The notes below the pieces were generated by a model. That model worked only from the letters and a program-made list of their open reading frames with translations. It searched no databases and was not told the DNA's origin. Below, piece by piece: positions 1 through 6,084 of a stretch of DNA of 6,084 nucleotides. The stretch covers positions 1 through 6,084 of the forward strand of contig JBAXFM010000302.1 of NCBI GenBank assembly GCA_037139855.1. Direction: 5' to 3'. Source of the DNA: CAIVAT01 sp037139855. Lineage in GTDB: Bacteria; Bacteroidota; Bacteroidia; Bacteroidales; FEN-979. Positions within the stretch are counted from its first letter, which is position 1. Each line of letters begins with the position of its first letter. A program made the translations under genes and the position numbers.

Positions 1-4
1 GGCT

Positions 5-15
5 GCCTCCTTTTT
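5..15 (-). promoter_or_regulatory. Strong Shine-Dalgarno-like sequence for a gene starting just beyond the left edge
   Basis: The minus strand reads AAAAAGGAGGC here, followed by AGCC to the edge. It lies 16 bases after the stop codon of the lipoprotein cytochrome gene. GGAGG with 5 bases to the window edge places an expected start codon within a few bases outside. No other gene in the window has such a site, and Bacteroidota generally use them little, which makes it notable. It could still be chance or internal to other sequence. Confidence 0.4.
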
Positions 16-31
16 ATCAAGATAACGATGC

Positions 32-511
32 TTATTTCTTACGGGGCTTGATCTCAACACCCTGAACTTCAGCCAGCGTTACAAATCCATCCTTGTTGCC
101 TAAATTATTCAGCACATAATTAATCACAGCCACGGCATCCTCTTTGGTATCCACCTGGGGAATCATCTCCTGGGTGAAATGTTTGCCATTTACGACCATA
201 TCGAGTTTTGATCCATTCAGTGTTTGAGCAACTGCCCTGACTTTATCAGCTAACAGATAATCAGCCTTTGACAACGGAGGGAATACGTTTTCGATGCCTA
301 ATCCGGTAACCTGGTGACATACCGTGCATTTGGTTTTGTAGATCTCTTCTCCGCGTGGCATCATGGCCTGAACATCGGCAGGAAGGTCTGCATAGGGTCC
401 GGTAGCTTTTACTGCTGTTTGTTCAGCTGCAGGCTGGCTGCCTCCGCCGCAGGAGGTCATAATTAGGGTGATCGCGAATAAGGAAATCAAAAATAATACA
501 GACTTTTTCAT
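32..511 (-). CDS. Lipoprotein mono-heme c-type cytochrome
   Basis: A 159-residue membrane-tethered cytochrome c. The N-terminus is a lipoprotein signal: MKKS, a hydrophobic core, then a lipobox with C21 (IMTSC). An Ala/Pro/Gly-rich tether runs to about 45. The heme domain (about 50-140) has CTVCH at 62-66, then VFPPLSKADYL at 76-86, a signature of small class I cytochromes including domains fused to copper nitrite reductases. M116 in QEMIPQ is the likely sixth ligand. The residues after C21 (GGGSQ) lack the acidic surface-export signal described for Bacteroidota, so a periplasm-facing inner-membrane location is inferred. It follows the SafE-like gene on the same strand after 75 bases and may have its own promoter while also receiving readthrough. 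A role as electron carrier to the cbb3 oxidase is inferred from position only. Confidence 0.93.
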   Translation of the reverse strand: MKKSVLFLISLFAITLIMTSCGGGSQPAAEQTAVKATGPYADLPADVQAMMPRGEEIYKTKCTVCHQVTGLGIENVFPPLSKADYLLADKVRAVAQTLNGSKLDMVVNGKHFTQEMIPQVDTKEDAVAVINYVLNNLGNKDGFVTLAEVQGVEIKPRKK

Positions 512-560
512 AGAGTTTTTGTTTTAGTAGGGGTTATTAACTGGTTCTGTTTTCGTATTG

Positions 561-591
561 CAAAATTATTCAAAATATCGGGATTTTCAAT
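561..591 (-). promoter_or_regulatory. Candidate Bacteroidota sigma-70-type promoter for the lipoprotein cytochrome c gene
   Basis: Read on the minus strand, ATTG (591-588) is followed after exactly 19 bases by TAATTTTG (568-561). The second element matches the Bacteroidota -7 consensus TAnnTTTG fully and the first matches TTTG at three of four bases with spacing in the usual 19-21 range. Transcription would begin near 555, giving a leader of roughly 44 bases before the ATG at 511. The upstream element overlaps the stop codon of the preceding gene. The gap is AT-rich, so a chance match is possible. Confidence 0.45.
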
Positions 592-1306
592 CACAACATT
601 TGGGTTTTTGAAGTTGCTCGGTCTTATGTTTCTGTTGTTGCTCCATTTTCGGACTGATGTATGGAATCCCAAGGTTCATGCCCCGGAGAACGAATAAAAC
701 TCCGATCAGAATGATCATAAAGGGAAGCAATTTTTGCATTTCCCTTCGAAAAGTCATGCTGATGACGTTACCAAGCAGTGAAAGAGCAAGCAGCGCAGGA
801 ACGGTGCCCAGTCCGAAAATCATCATGTACATGGCGCCGTTGAGGGGGGTGGTTGAAACCAAAGCTCCTGCCAGGGCAATGTAAACCAAACCACAGGGGA
901 GCAAACCATTCATCAATCCGATGACCCAGGTTGAAACATAGGTCCGAAAGCCAAAGAATCGTCCGAAGTACCTTTTAAATCCCGAAAACAGCGTATCAAG
1001 TCCTCCGGTTAATTTTGAACCATGAAAAAGGATTGGAAATGCAACACTCAGGATCATGATGGCGCCGACCCCGATGGAAACCCATTGCTGGACACCCCAG
1101 ATATGGATGCCCAACCCCATCAAGCCAAAAATTAATCCAAGGAAAATATAGGTTGTAACACGGCCAAGGTTGTATAAAATCCCGCTGATGATCCTGGTAT
1201 GCCAGGAGTTTTCTTTTAAAGGCAGTGAAATAGCGATGGGGCCACACATTCCCATGCAGTGAAAACTACCCAGTAACCCAATGACCAAAGGTTGCCAGAA
1301 GTCCAT
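587..1306 (-). CDS. TauE/SafE-like (DsbD_2-type) membrane protein, probable copper or thiol-redox partner of cbb3 assembly
   Basis: A 239-residue integral membrane protein with about six helices (near 5-28, 42-65, 74-94, 127-150, 156-180 and 194-211). The signature SFHCMGMCGP at 14-23 (H16, C17, C21), LPCGLVY at 136-142 (C138) and the FGLGTVPALL motif at 164-173 mark the group annotated as sulfite exporter TauE/SafE family or cytochrome c biogenesis transmembrane region (DsbD_2), often found beside cco assembly genes. Cysteines in helices 1 and 4 resemble the CcdA/DsbD redox pair, so thiol or copper transfer is plausible; sulfite export itself is unsupported. The tail is Gln/Lys-rich and ends KPKCCD. 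An in-frame ATG at 1378 would add 24 polar residues and overlap ccoH by 71 bases. The ATG at 1306 is preferred because it falls one base after the ccoH stop and just before the family's first helix. Confidence 0.88.
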   Translation of the reverse strand: MDFWQPLVIGLLGSFHCMGMCGPIAISLPLKENSWHTRIISGILYNLGRVTTYIFLGLIFGLMGLGIHIWGVQQWVSIGVGAIMILSVAFPILFHGSKLTGGLDTLFSGFKRYFGRFFGFRTYVSTWVIGLMNGLLPCGLVYIALAGALVSTTPLNGAMYMMIFGLGTVPALLALSLLGNVISMTFRREMQKLLPFMIILIGVLFVLRGMNLGIPYISPKMEQQQKHKTEQLQKPKCCD

Positions 1307-1307
1307 C

Positions 1308-1751
1308 TCAGGGAATAAAAATGTCCTGTTCCTTATAATAGCCCTTTCCCTCAGAAGCCCAGTCAACCTTGACCACATACCGTCCCTTGGAAAGTTTGTT
1401 CAACGGAAAAAGCTGGATTAGGGAGGTATCGACTGCAACCGGTAATATCACATCAAGATTTTCATCCGACGGACGGTAAATGTCAATATTCCCGGTTATC
1501 GCCTTTCCCATGAAATAGGAAGGAAACTGAAGAATCAGGTTGGTTTTATCAAGCCTAACCTGGAACGGCGTTGCAAGGGCATTGGCATTCCTCATCTTCA
1601 CAAGTTTTTCTTCATGACGGAGTTCCTTCGGATAGTAATCCTCCTCCACCATGCTCCATTTCTCATGTTGTGAGTAGATGATGAATGCCACACATGCCCC
1701 AAGAAAAAGAACAATCACAATAAATATTCCGGTTCCCCAGTTCCACTTCAT
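1308..1751 (-). CDS. ccoH: cbb3 oxidase assembly protein CcoH/FixH
   Basis: Small single-span membrane protein required for assembly or stability of cbb3 oxidase. The 147-residue product starts with MKWNWG, has one N-terminal membrane helix (about 8-26), then the characteristic juxtamembrane segment with VEEDYYPKEL (about 35-44) and KMRNANAL, close to the FixH pattern of an acidic-acidic-Tyr-Tyr motif before a charged helix. The remainder is a beta-rich periplasmic domain ending in a hydrophobic strand (DIFIP). The ATG is 6 bases downstream of the ccoG stop, and its stop lies one base before the next gene (TGAGATG). There is no Shine-Dalgarno sequence before the start. Family conservation is moderate, but with its place directly after ccoG the call is firm. 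Confidence 0.92.
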   Translation of the reverse strand: MKWNWGTGIFIVIVLFLGACVAFIIYSQHEKWSMVEEDYYPKELRHEEKLVKMRNANALATPFQVRLDKTNLILQFPSYFMGKAITGNIDIYRPSDENLDVILPVAVDTSLIQLFPLNKLSKGRYVVKVDWASEGKGYYKEQDIFIP

Positions 1752-1757
1752 GTTTCA

Positions 1758-3164
1758 CTATTTATCCGGACCCACAAAAGTTGCCCGGGTTTGGTCAAGT
1801 TTTTTACCGCCCGAAAATACCCCAATTTCAACTTCCGTTTTACTGCTGGTTATTTGGTTACGGTCAATGATAAGAAAGAATACCACTTCGCCAAGGGATT
1901 GTTTCGCAATGACAGGAGCATTCCCGATCACTTTTACTTCTCCCTTTCCTGAAAGAAGACGAATCTCCAACGGCAAATCGTGAGCGGTTTTATTAACTAC
2001 CTTCACACTGTAAAGGTTACTGATCTTCCCTCCCTCCTGCTCCTGGAACAACATTCCCGGAGAACGGAGAACAGTGGCTTCCACCGGGTTGCGGGAAATC
2101 AGAAAATAACCCAGCGCAATCAGTAAAAGTGCAAGTACCAGGGTGTAAGCGCCAGATCGAATGGTATAATGCCATGGTTTTTTATCGGCAATCATCTTTT
2201 CGGATGCATAGCGAATCAGACCGGGTTTAAATCCCACCTTCATCATCATCTCATCACATGCATCGATGCAACAGGCGCAGTTGATGCACTCTAGTTGCGT
2301 GCCGTTGCGAATGTCGATTCCTGTGGGACAAACTGCCACACACTGGTTACAGTCGATGCAATCTCCCTTTTTGGTTTCAGCGCGGTTTTCGCTTTTACGG
2401 AGGACACCGCGTTCTTCTCCCCTGACATAATCATAGGAGATAACAACAGTTTCACGGTCGAGCAATACGCCTTGCAATCGTCCGTAAGGGCAAACGATGG
2501 TACACACCTGTTCACGGAACCAGGAAAAAATGAAATAGAAAATGAAAGAAAAAATGGCCATTCCGGCTAATCCTGCCACATGTAGTGCAGGACTTTCAGT
2601 AACAAGTTTCATCCATGCACCGGAACCCATGATATACATCAGGAAATAGTTGCTGATGATGAAGGAGATCAGGTAAAATATCGCATGTTTCAACACCCGG
2701 CGAAAGATTTTCTCCGCGTTCCATGGCTGTTCATCCAGCGCCTTCTGGCGATGAGAATCACCATCAATCCAGTATTCAATGCGGCGGAAGAGAACCTCCA
2801 TGAAAATCGTCTGGGGACAGGCCCATCCACACCAGATTCGTCCGTAGGTAACGGTAAAGAGGATGATGAAGACCATCAGCGCAATCATCCCGATAAAAAA
2901 GAGGTTGAAATCCTGGGGCCAGAACTGAACGCCAAAGATTACAAATGTGCGGTGGAGAAAATCAAACAACAACAGTTGTTGCCCATTGACTTTGATAAAG
3001 GGGGCGCTGAAAAAGAATATCATCAGCAGTATGCCGGTGATATTCCTTGCAGTGGTCAGCGTCCCTTTTGGTTTTTTCGCAAATACCCAAAGTCGTTTGC
3101 CGCTTTCATCGATGGTGTACAACCGGTCGCGAAAGCCGCCTGAAGAATCATCCTGGTTTTGCAT
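1758..3164 (-). CDS. ccoG: cbb3 oxidase assembly iron-sulfur protein CcoG/FixG (RdxA)
   Basis: Polyferredoxin-type membrane protein needed for cbb3 assembly; in Rhodobacter capsulatus CcoG was reported to reduce Cu(II) to Cu(I) for CuB insertion. The 468-residue protein is full length. About five membrane helices are seen near 41-58, 87-107, 158-178, 197-216 and 337-356. Two membrane-edge pairs, WCGWACP (C112, C116) and VCTIVCP (C221, C225), match the NapH/CcoG arrangement. A dicluster ferredoxin domain follows: C269, C272, C275, C279 and C293, C296, C299, C303, the pattern for two 4Fe-4S clusters, with an additional C298 beside C299. Residues from about 360 to the end form the FixG C-terminal Ig-like domain. 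The ATG lies one base after the ccoP stop. The stop is doubled in frame (TAG then TGA), 6 bases before ccoH. Confidence 0.97.
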   Translation of the reverse strand: MQNQDDSSGGFRDRLYTIDESGKRLWVFAKKPKGTLTTARNITGILLMIFFFSAPFIKVNGQQLLLFDFLHRTFVIFGVQFWPQDFNLFFIGMIALMVFIILFTVTYGRIWCGWACPQTIFMEVLFRRIEYWIDGDSHRQKALDEQPWNAEKIFRRVLKHAIFYLISFIISNYFLMYIMGSGAWMKLVTESPALHVAGLAGMAIFSFIFYFIFSWFREQVCTIVCPYGRLQGVLLDRETVVISYDYVRGEERGVLRKSENRAETKKGDCIDCNQCVAVCPTGIDIRNGTQLECINCACCIDACDEMMMKVGFKPGLIRYASEKMIADKKPWHYTIRSGAYTLVLALLLIALGYFLISRNPVEATVLRSPGMLFQEQEGGKISNLYSVKVVNKTAHDLPLEIRLLSGKGEVKVIGNAPVIAKQSLGEVVFFLIIDRNQITSSKTEVEIGVFSGGKKLDQTRATFVGPDK

Positions 3165-3165
3165 A

Positions 3166-3753
3166 TCACTTGCAAGGCTCGCCTTGCGGTGCTTTTGGAT
3201 TTGGTGGAGTGGTACCTTTCAGTGTCATGACAAAACTGGCAACTTTCTTAATCTGGTCGTCTGTAAGTTGTGTTTTCCAGGAGATCATTCCCTTTTCAGG
3301 CGCTCCAACGGTAATGATGGTCACCACATCACCATAGGTACAGCCATGAATGGAAAAATTATCTGTAAGATTTGGCCCGACCAGTCCCTGACCACCTTCC
3401 AGATGGCAAACTTTGCACTGTTTCAGCCAGATTTCCCTGCCTGCATCCAGACTTGGCTGATCGCTAAGCGCTACAAGACTTGCAGCATCGACTGGCGCTT
3501 GCTGTCCGGGGTTTTGTACCCCTGCGGCGGCCATTTCATTTTTCCATTCCGCCACCTGGTAAGGGGCGACCTTGATTACATCAAAAACAAAGATGTAGAT
3601 CACCGACCACACAATGGTGATGATGAACAGCCATACCCACCATTTTGGCAGGTTATTGTCTAATTCTCTGATGTTATCATAATCGTGACCCGACAGCAGT
3701 TTATCACCGGTCAGTTCATCCTTTTCAACGGTATTATGTGCATTCATTTCCAT
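3166..3753 (-). CDS. ccoP: cbb3 oxidase subunit III (CcoP), short mono-heme form
   Basis: Membrane-anchored cytochrome c subunit that passes electrons from periplasmic donors towards the CcoO heme and the catalytic subunit. The 195-residue protein begins with the FixP N-terminal signature (GHDYDNIRELDNNLPKWW, about 22-39), then one membrane helix (about 38-58), a flexible Ala/Gln/Pro-containing stretch, and one cytochrome c domain from about 100 to 182. Heme attachment is CKVCH at 113-117, the likely axial Met is M156 in KGMISW, and APQG near the C-terminus is typical of CcoP. Proteobacterial CcoP is around 300 residues with two hemes; only one is present here, as in other Bacteroidota. Two extra cysteines, C138 and C194, are not heme ligands by motif. 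The start could be M1 or M3 (MEMN); M1 was kept. It ends one base before ccoG (TGATATG), suggesting coupled translation. Confidence 0.95.
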   Translation of the reverse strand: MEMNAHNTVEKDELTGDKLLSGHDYDNIRELDNNLPKWWVWLFIITIVWSVIYIFVFDVIKVAPYQVAEWKNEMAAAGVQNPGQQAPVDAASLVALSDQPSLDAGREIWLKQCKVCHLEGGQGLVGPNLTDNFSIHGCTYGDVVTIITVGAPEKGMISWKTQLTDDQIKKVASFVMTLKGTTPPNPKAPQGEPCK

Positions 3754-3764
3754 AGAAAATATTT

Positions 3765-3956
3765 TTAAATATCTTGAATATCATCTGATTTCTTTGAAAA
3801 ATCGTCCAGGGGCATGCGACTGAAGTCTTCCACATCATTCTTTTTAAGCGAGAAGGTATGCAGTAGCAAAAGAGCAAAGAAGACCAAAAAAATGATCATG
3901 GAGATCAATCCATAGCTTTCAATGCCCCCGACCGATTTAAAAATATCACGCAGCAT
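3765..3956 (-). CDS. ccoQ: Small cbb3 oxidase subunit CcoQ/FixQ-like
   Basis: A 63-residue protein with one predicted membrane helix (about residues 16-33, ISMIIFLVFFALLLL core) followed by a charged, acidic and lysine-containing cytoplasmic tail. This is the usual shape of CcoQ, which in proteobacteria stabilises the oxidase and the association of CcoP. Sequence conservation in this family is poor, so the call rests on size, topology and position: it starts 8 bases after the ccoNO stop and ends 11 bases before ccoP, the canonical N-O-Q-P order. The start is ATG; the bases before it (CCCCTGCC) contain no Shine-Dalgarno sequence. At 63 residues it is in the normal size range of small CcoQ proteins. 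Confidence 0.85.
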   Translation of the reverse strand: MLRDIFKSVGGIESYGLISMIIFLVFFALLLLHTFSLKKNDVEDFSRMPLDDFSKKSDDIQDI

Positions 3957-3964
3957 GGCAGGGG

Positions 3965-6084
3965 TTATTTACCAGTGATGGTTGCGGTTGGTGCGCCTGC
4001 GGCATGAACATCCTTGCCGAGCCTTTGCAGATAGGCGATCATCGCAATAATCTCCTTGGTGGGTTCTACCTGGATGCCCTGACTCTTCAGGTCGTCGGCA
4101 ATGCCCCTGGCCTGGATCATGAGTTCATCATTGGCGATTTTATCGTAACCCTCGGGATATGGTACGCCAAGCGTTTGCATCACGCGGATCTTTTTGGCGG
4201 TGGTAGATATATCAAGGTCATCGGCAATCAGCCACTTATAGGTCGGCATAATCGACTGCTCATTCAACCGTTGCGGATTCAGCATGTGATTGTAGTGCCA
4301 TGAATTGGGTTTATACTGACGACCTGTTACAACTCCTTCGCGTGAAAGATCCGGTCCGTTGCGTTTTGATCCCCATTGGAAAGGGTGATCATAAACATAT
4401 TCGCCGGCTTTGGCATATTCACCATACCGCTCGGTTTCAGATCTGAACGGGCGAACTTGCTGCGAATGACAAGTATAACAACCCTCCCGTACATAAATGT
4501 CGCGACCCTGTAATTCAAGCGGTGTATAGGGCTTCACACTGGCAATGGTGGGGATATTTGTTTTCACCAGGTACAAAGGAACAATTTCGATGAGCCCGCC
4601 AATGAGGATGGCAACAAGTGCAACGAGGATAAACTGAACCGGACGGCGCTCAAGCCAGCGATGAATGCCTTCGCCTGAACCGCGTTTGTCGCCTGCATTC
4701 AAAAGCGCCGGTGCTGATGCAGACTCTTCGGGCACAAATTTTCCCGCTTTGATGGTCAAAACAAGATTGTAAATGCCAAGTACAATACCTACAATATATA
4801 ATCCTCCTCCAATGGCGCGGGTGGCATACATTGGCGCCAGTTGGGTAACTGTTTCAAGAAAATTCGGATATTTCAGGAATCCGTCGGCGGTAAATTCTTT
4901 CCACATGGAAGCCTGGGTAATGGCGCCCCAATACAGTGGTACTGCATAGAATATAATCCCAAGGGTACCAATCCAAAAATGTAGATTCGCAAGTTTTTTA
5001 GAAAAAAGTTGTGTTTGCCACATCCTGGGAATCAGGTAGTAAAGAACAGCAAAAGTGAGGAAACCATTCCAACCGAGGGCGCCAATGTGAGCATGACCCA
5101 CCGTCCAGTCGGTAAAATGTGAGATGGCATTCACCGTTTTGGTCGACATCATCGGTCCTTCAAAGGTTGACATTCCGTAGGCTGTTACCGCCACGACCAT
5201 GAATTTAAGCACTGGGTCCTCGCGAACACGGTCCCAGGCGCCACGAAGGGTAAGAAGTCCGTTCACCATCCCTCCCCAGGAAGGAGCAATGAGCATCACT
5301 GAAAAGACGACGCCCAGCGACTGAGCCCAGCCTGGTAAAGCGCTGTATAAAAGGTGGTGAGGGCCAGCCCAGATATAGAGAAAGATCAGCGCCCAGAAAT
5401 GGACAATGGATAAACGATATGAATAAATCGGACGGTTGGCTGCTTTGGGAAGGAAATAATACATCAATCCCAGGAACGGGGTGGTCAGAAAAAATGCAAC
5501 GGCATTGTGACCATACCACCATTGAACCAGTGCATCCTGCACGCCGGCATAAATCGGATAGCTTTTAAATAAATTAACCGGGATGGCAAGGCTGTTTACC
5601 ACATGCAACACGGTAATTGTGACGAATGTGGCAATATAAAACCAGATGGCCACATAAATATGCGATGTTCGCCGCTTGATGATCGTGCCGATCATGTTGG
5701 CGCCAAAAACAAGCCAGATCACTGCTACCAGAAGGTCGATAGGCCATTCCAGTTCAGCATATTCCTTACCGGTTGTTATTCCAAAGGCAAAGGTTACCGC
5801 AGCCAGAACAATGATCAGTTGCCAGCCCCAGAAGTTAATCTTGCTAAGCAGGTCGTTGAACATTCTCGCTTTGCAAAGACGTTGAAGAGAGTAATAAATC
5901 CCGGTGAACATTCCGTTTCCGACAAATGCGAAAATGACGGCATTTGTATGGATCGGGCGGATTCGGCCAAACGTGGTGTAAGGAATGCCGAATGTTAGCG
6001 CAGGCCAGATGAATTGTAACGCCAGTAAAAGTCCGACAACCATGCCAACCACGCCCCAGAAGAGCGTTGCATAGGCAAAGTTTT
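3965..6084 (-). CDS. ccoNO: cbb3-type cytochrome c oxidase fused subunit I/II (CcoN-CcoO), N-terminus beyond window
   Basis: Catalytic core of a cbb3 oxidase: reduces O2 to water at a heme b3-CuB centre in the inner membrane, fed by a CcoO heme c. The frame is open to the right edge, so the real start lies outside; the GTG at 6052 is internal, being preceded in frame by FAYATLFWG, typical of CcoN helix 1. Counting from the first whole codon (6082), all CcoN ligands are present: H45 and H332 (heme b), H330 (heme b3), H192, H242 and H243 (CuB), Y236 (His-Tyr crosslink) and E308. From memory of Pseudomonas stutzeri CcoN numbering the offset is a constant 15, implying no indels and about 15 missing residues. 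A linker near 447-480 leads into the CcoO membrane anchor (about 481-501), heme motif CYTCH at 535-539 and probable ligand M612 in SIMPTYKWL. No stop separates the two halves. Stop codon TAA. Confidence 0.97.
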   Translation of the reverse strand, partial: NFAYATLFWGVVGMVVGLLLALQFIWPALTFGIPYTTFGRIRPIHTNAVIFAFVGNGMFTGIYYSLQRLCKARMFNDLLSKINFWGWQLIIVLAAVTFAFGITTGKEYAELEWPIDLLVAVIWLVFGANMIGTIIKRRTSHIYVAIWFYIATFVTITVLHVVNSLAIPVNLFKSYPIYAGVQDALVQWWYGHNAVAFFLTTPFLGLMYYFLPKAANRPIYSYRLSIVHFWALIFLYIWAGPHHLLYSALPGWAQSLGVVFSVMLIAPSWGGMVNGLLTLRGAWDRVREDPVLKFMVVAVTAYGMSTFEGPMMSTKTVNAISHFTDWTVGHAHIGALGWNGFLTFAVLYYLIPRMWQTQLFSKKLANLHFWIGTLGIIFYAVPLYWGAITQASMWKEFTADGFLKYPNFLETVTQLAPMYATRAIGGGLYIVGIVLGIYNLVLTIKAGKFVPEESASAPALLNAGDKRGSGEGIHRWLERRPVQFILVALVAILIGGLIEIVPLYLVKTNIPTIASVKPYTPLELQGRDIYVREGCYTCHSQQVRPFRSETERYGEYAKAGEYVYDHPFQWGSKRNGPDLSREGVVTGRQYKPNSWHYNHMLNPQRLNEQSIMPTYKWLIADDLDISTTAKKIRVMQTLGVPYPEGYDKIANDELMIQARGIADDLKSQGIQVEPTKEIIAMIAYLQRLGKDVHAAGAPTATITGK

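Noticed and set aside
14..25. Inverted repeat TTATC-AA-GATAA after the cytochrome c stop, considered as a terminator or operator
   Set aside because: The stem is 5 AT-rich base pairs with a 2-base loop, too weak for an intrinsic terminator. It does not match an FNR/CRP half-site arrangement and would be expected by chance.
533..541. Short palindrome GTTATTAAC in the gap before the cytochrome c gene
   Set aside because: Only 4-base arms with a 1-base centre in AT-rich sequence; no second copy or known operator match.
587..1306. Literal sulfite exporter function from the TauE/SafE family name
   Set aside because: The cysteine motifs and the cco context fit the DsbD_2-type subgroup; nothing in the window concerns sulfite or sulfonate metabolism.
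2685..3143. A 152-codon plus-strand open frame opposite the CcoG N-terminal half
   Set aside because: It overlaps another spurious plus-strand frame and sits on conserved CcoG sequence; no domain is recognisable.
2947..3663. A 238-codon plus-strand open frame opposite ccoG and ccoP
   Set aside because: It lies wholly antisense to two well-supported genes, its translation shows no recognisable domain or sensible topology, and its length follows from codon bias on the other strand.
5603..5998. A 131-codon plus-strand open frame opposite ccoN
   Set aside because: Antisense to highly conserved CcoN helices. The composition is that of a reverse-strand shadow and there is no start context or family signature.
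6050..6052. GTG as the start codon of CcoN
   Set aside because: The frame continues upstream to the window edge with residues typical of CcoN helix 1, so the true start is outside the window.

Overview
The window carries most of a cbb3-type (C-family heme-copper) cytochrome c oxidase operon, all on the minus strand and so read from right to left. Three traits point to a respiring member of the Bacteroidota: CcoN and CcoO are fused into one protein, CcoP is short with a single heme, and starts lack Shine-Dalgarno sequences. A promoter-like site matching the Bacteroidota TTTG / TAnnTTTG pattern fits this. Genus cannot be told from the sequence.

Layout in transcription order: a CcoN-CcoO fusion whose N-terminus lies beyond the right edge (6084-3965); small CcoQ (3956-3765); mono-heme CcoP (3753-3166); the iron-sulfur assembly protein CcoG (3164-1758); the assembly protein CcoH (1751-1308); a six-helix membrane protein of the TauE/SafE-like, DsbD_2-type group (1306-587); and, after a 75-base gap with a candidate promoter, a lipoprotein mono-heme cytochrome c (511-32). 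The first six genes are separated by 8, 11, 1, 6 and 1 bases, so they are almost certainly one transcript with translational coupling. A strong AAGGAGG-like sequence at the left edge suggests another gene starts just outside.

How they work together: CcoNO and CcoP form the membrane oxidase that reduces O2 with electrons from periplasmic cytochrome c, and CcoQ helps stabilise it. CcoG (a cupric reductase in studied bacteria) and CcoH mature and assemble the complex. The SafE-like protein, with membrane cysteines and a Cys-Cys tail, may handle copper or thiol redox. The terminal lipoprotein cytochrome is placed to be an electron carrier to the oxidase, but that role is inferred. The copper ATPase CcoI and CcoS are not in the window.

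The region is a well-understood respiratory module rather than a new system. The points worth a second look are the unusual cysteines in CcoP, CcoG and the SafE-like protein, the separately promoted lipoprotein cytochrome, and the strong ribosome-binding-like site at the left edge. There is no gene-free stretch over 300 bases, and no RNA gene, mobile element, CRISPR array or clear terminator was seen.
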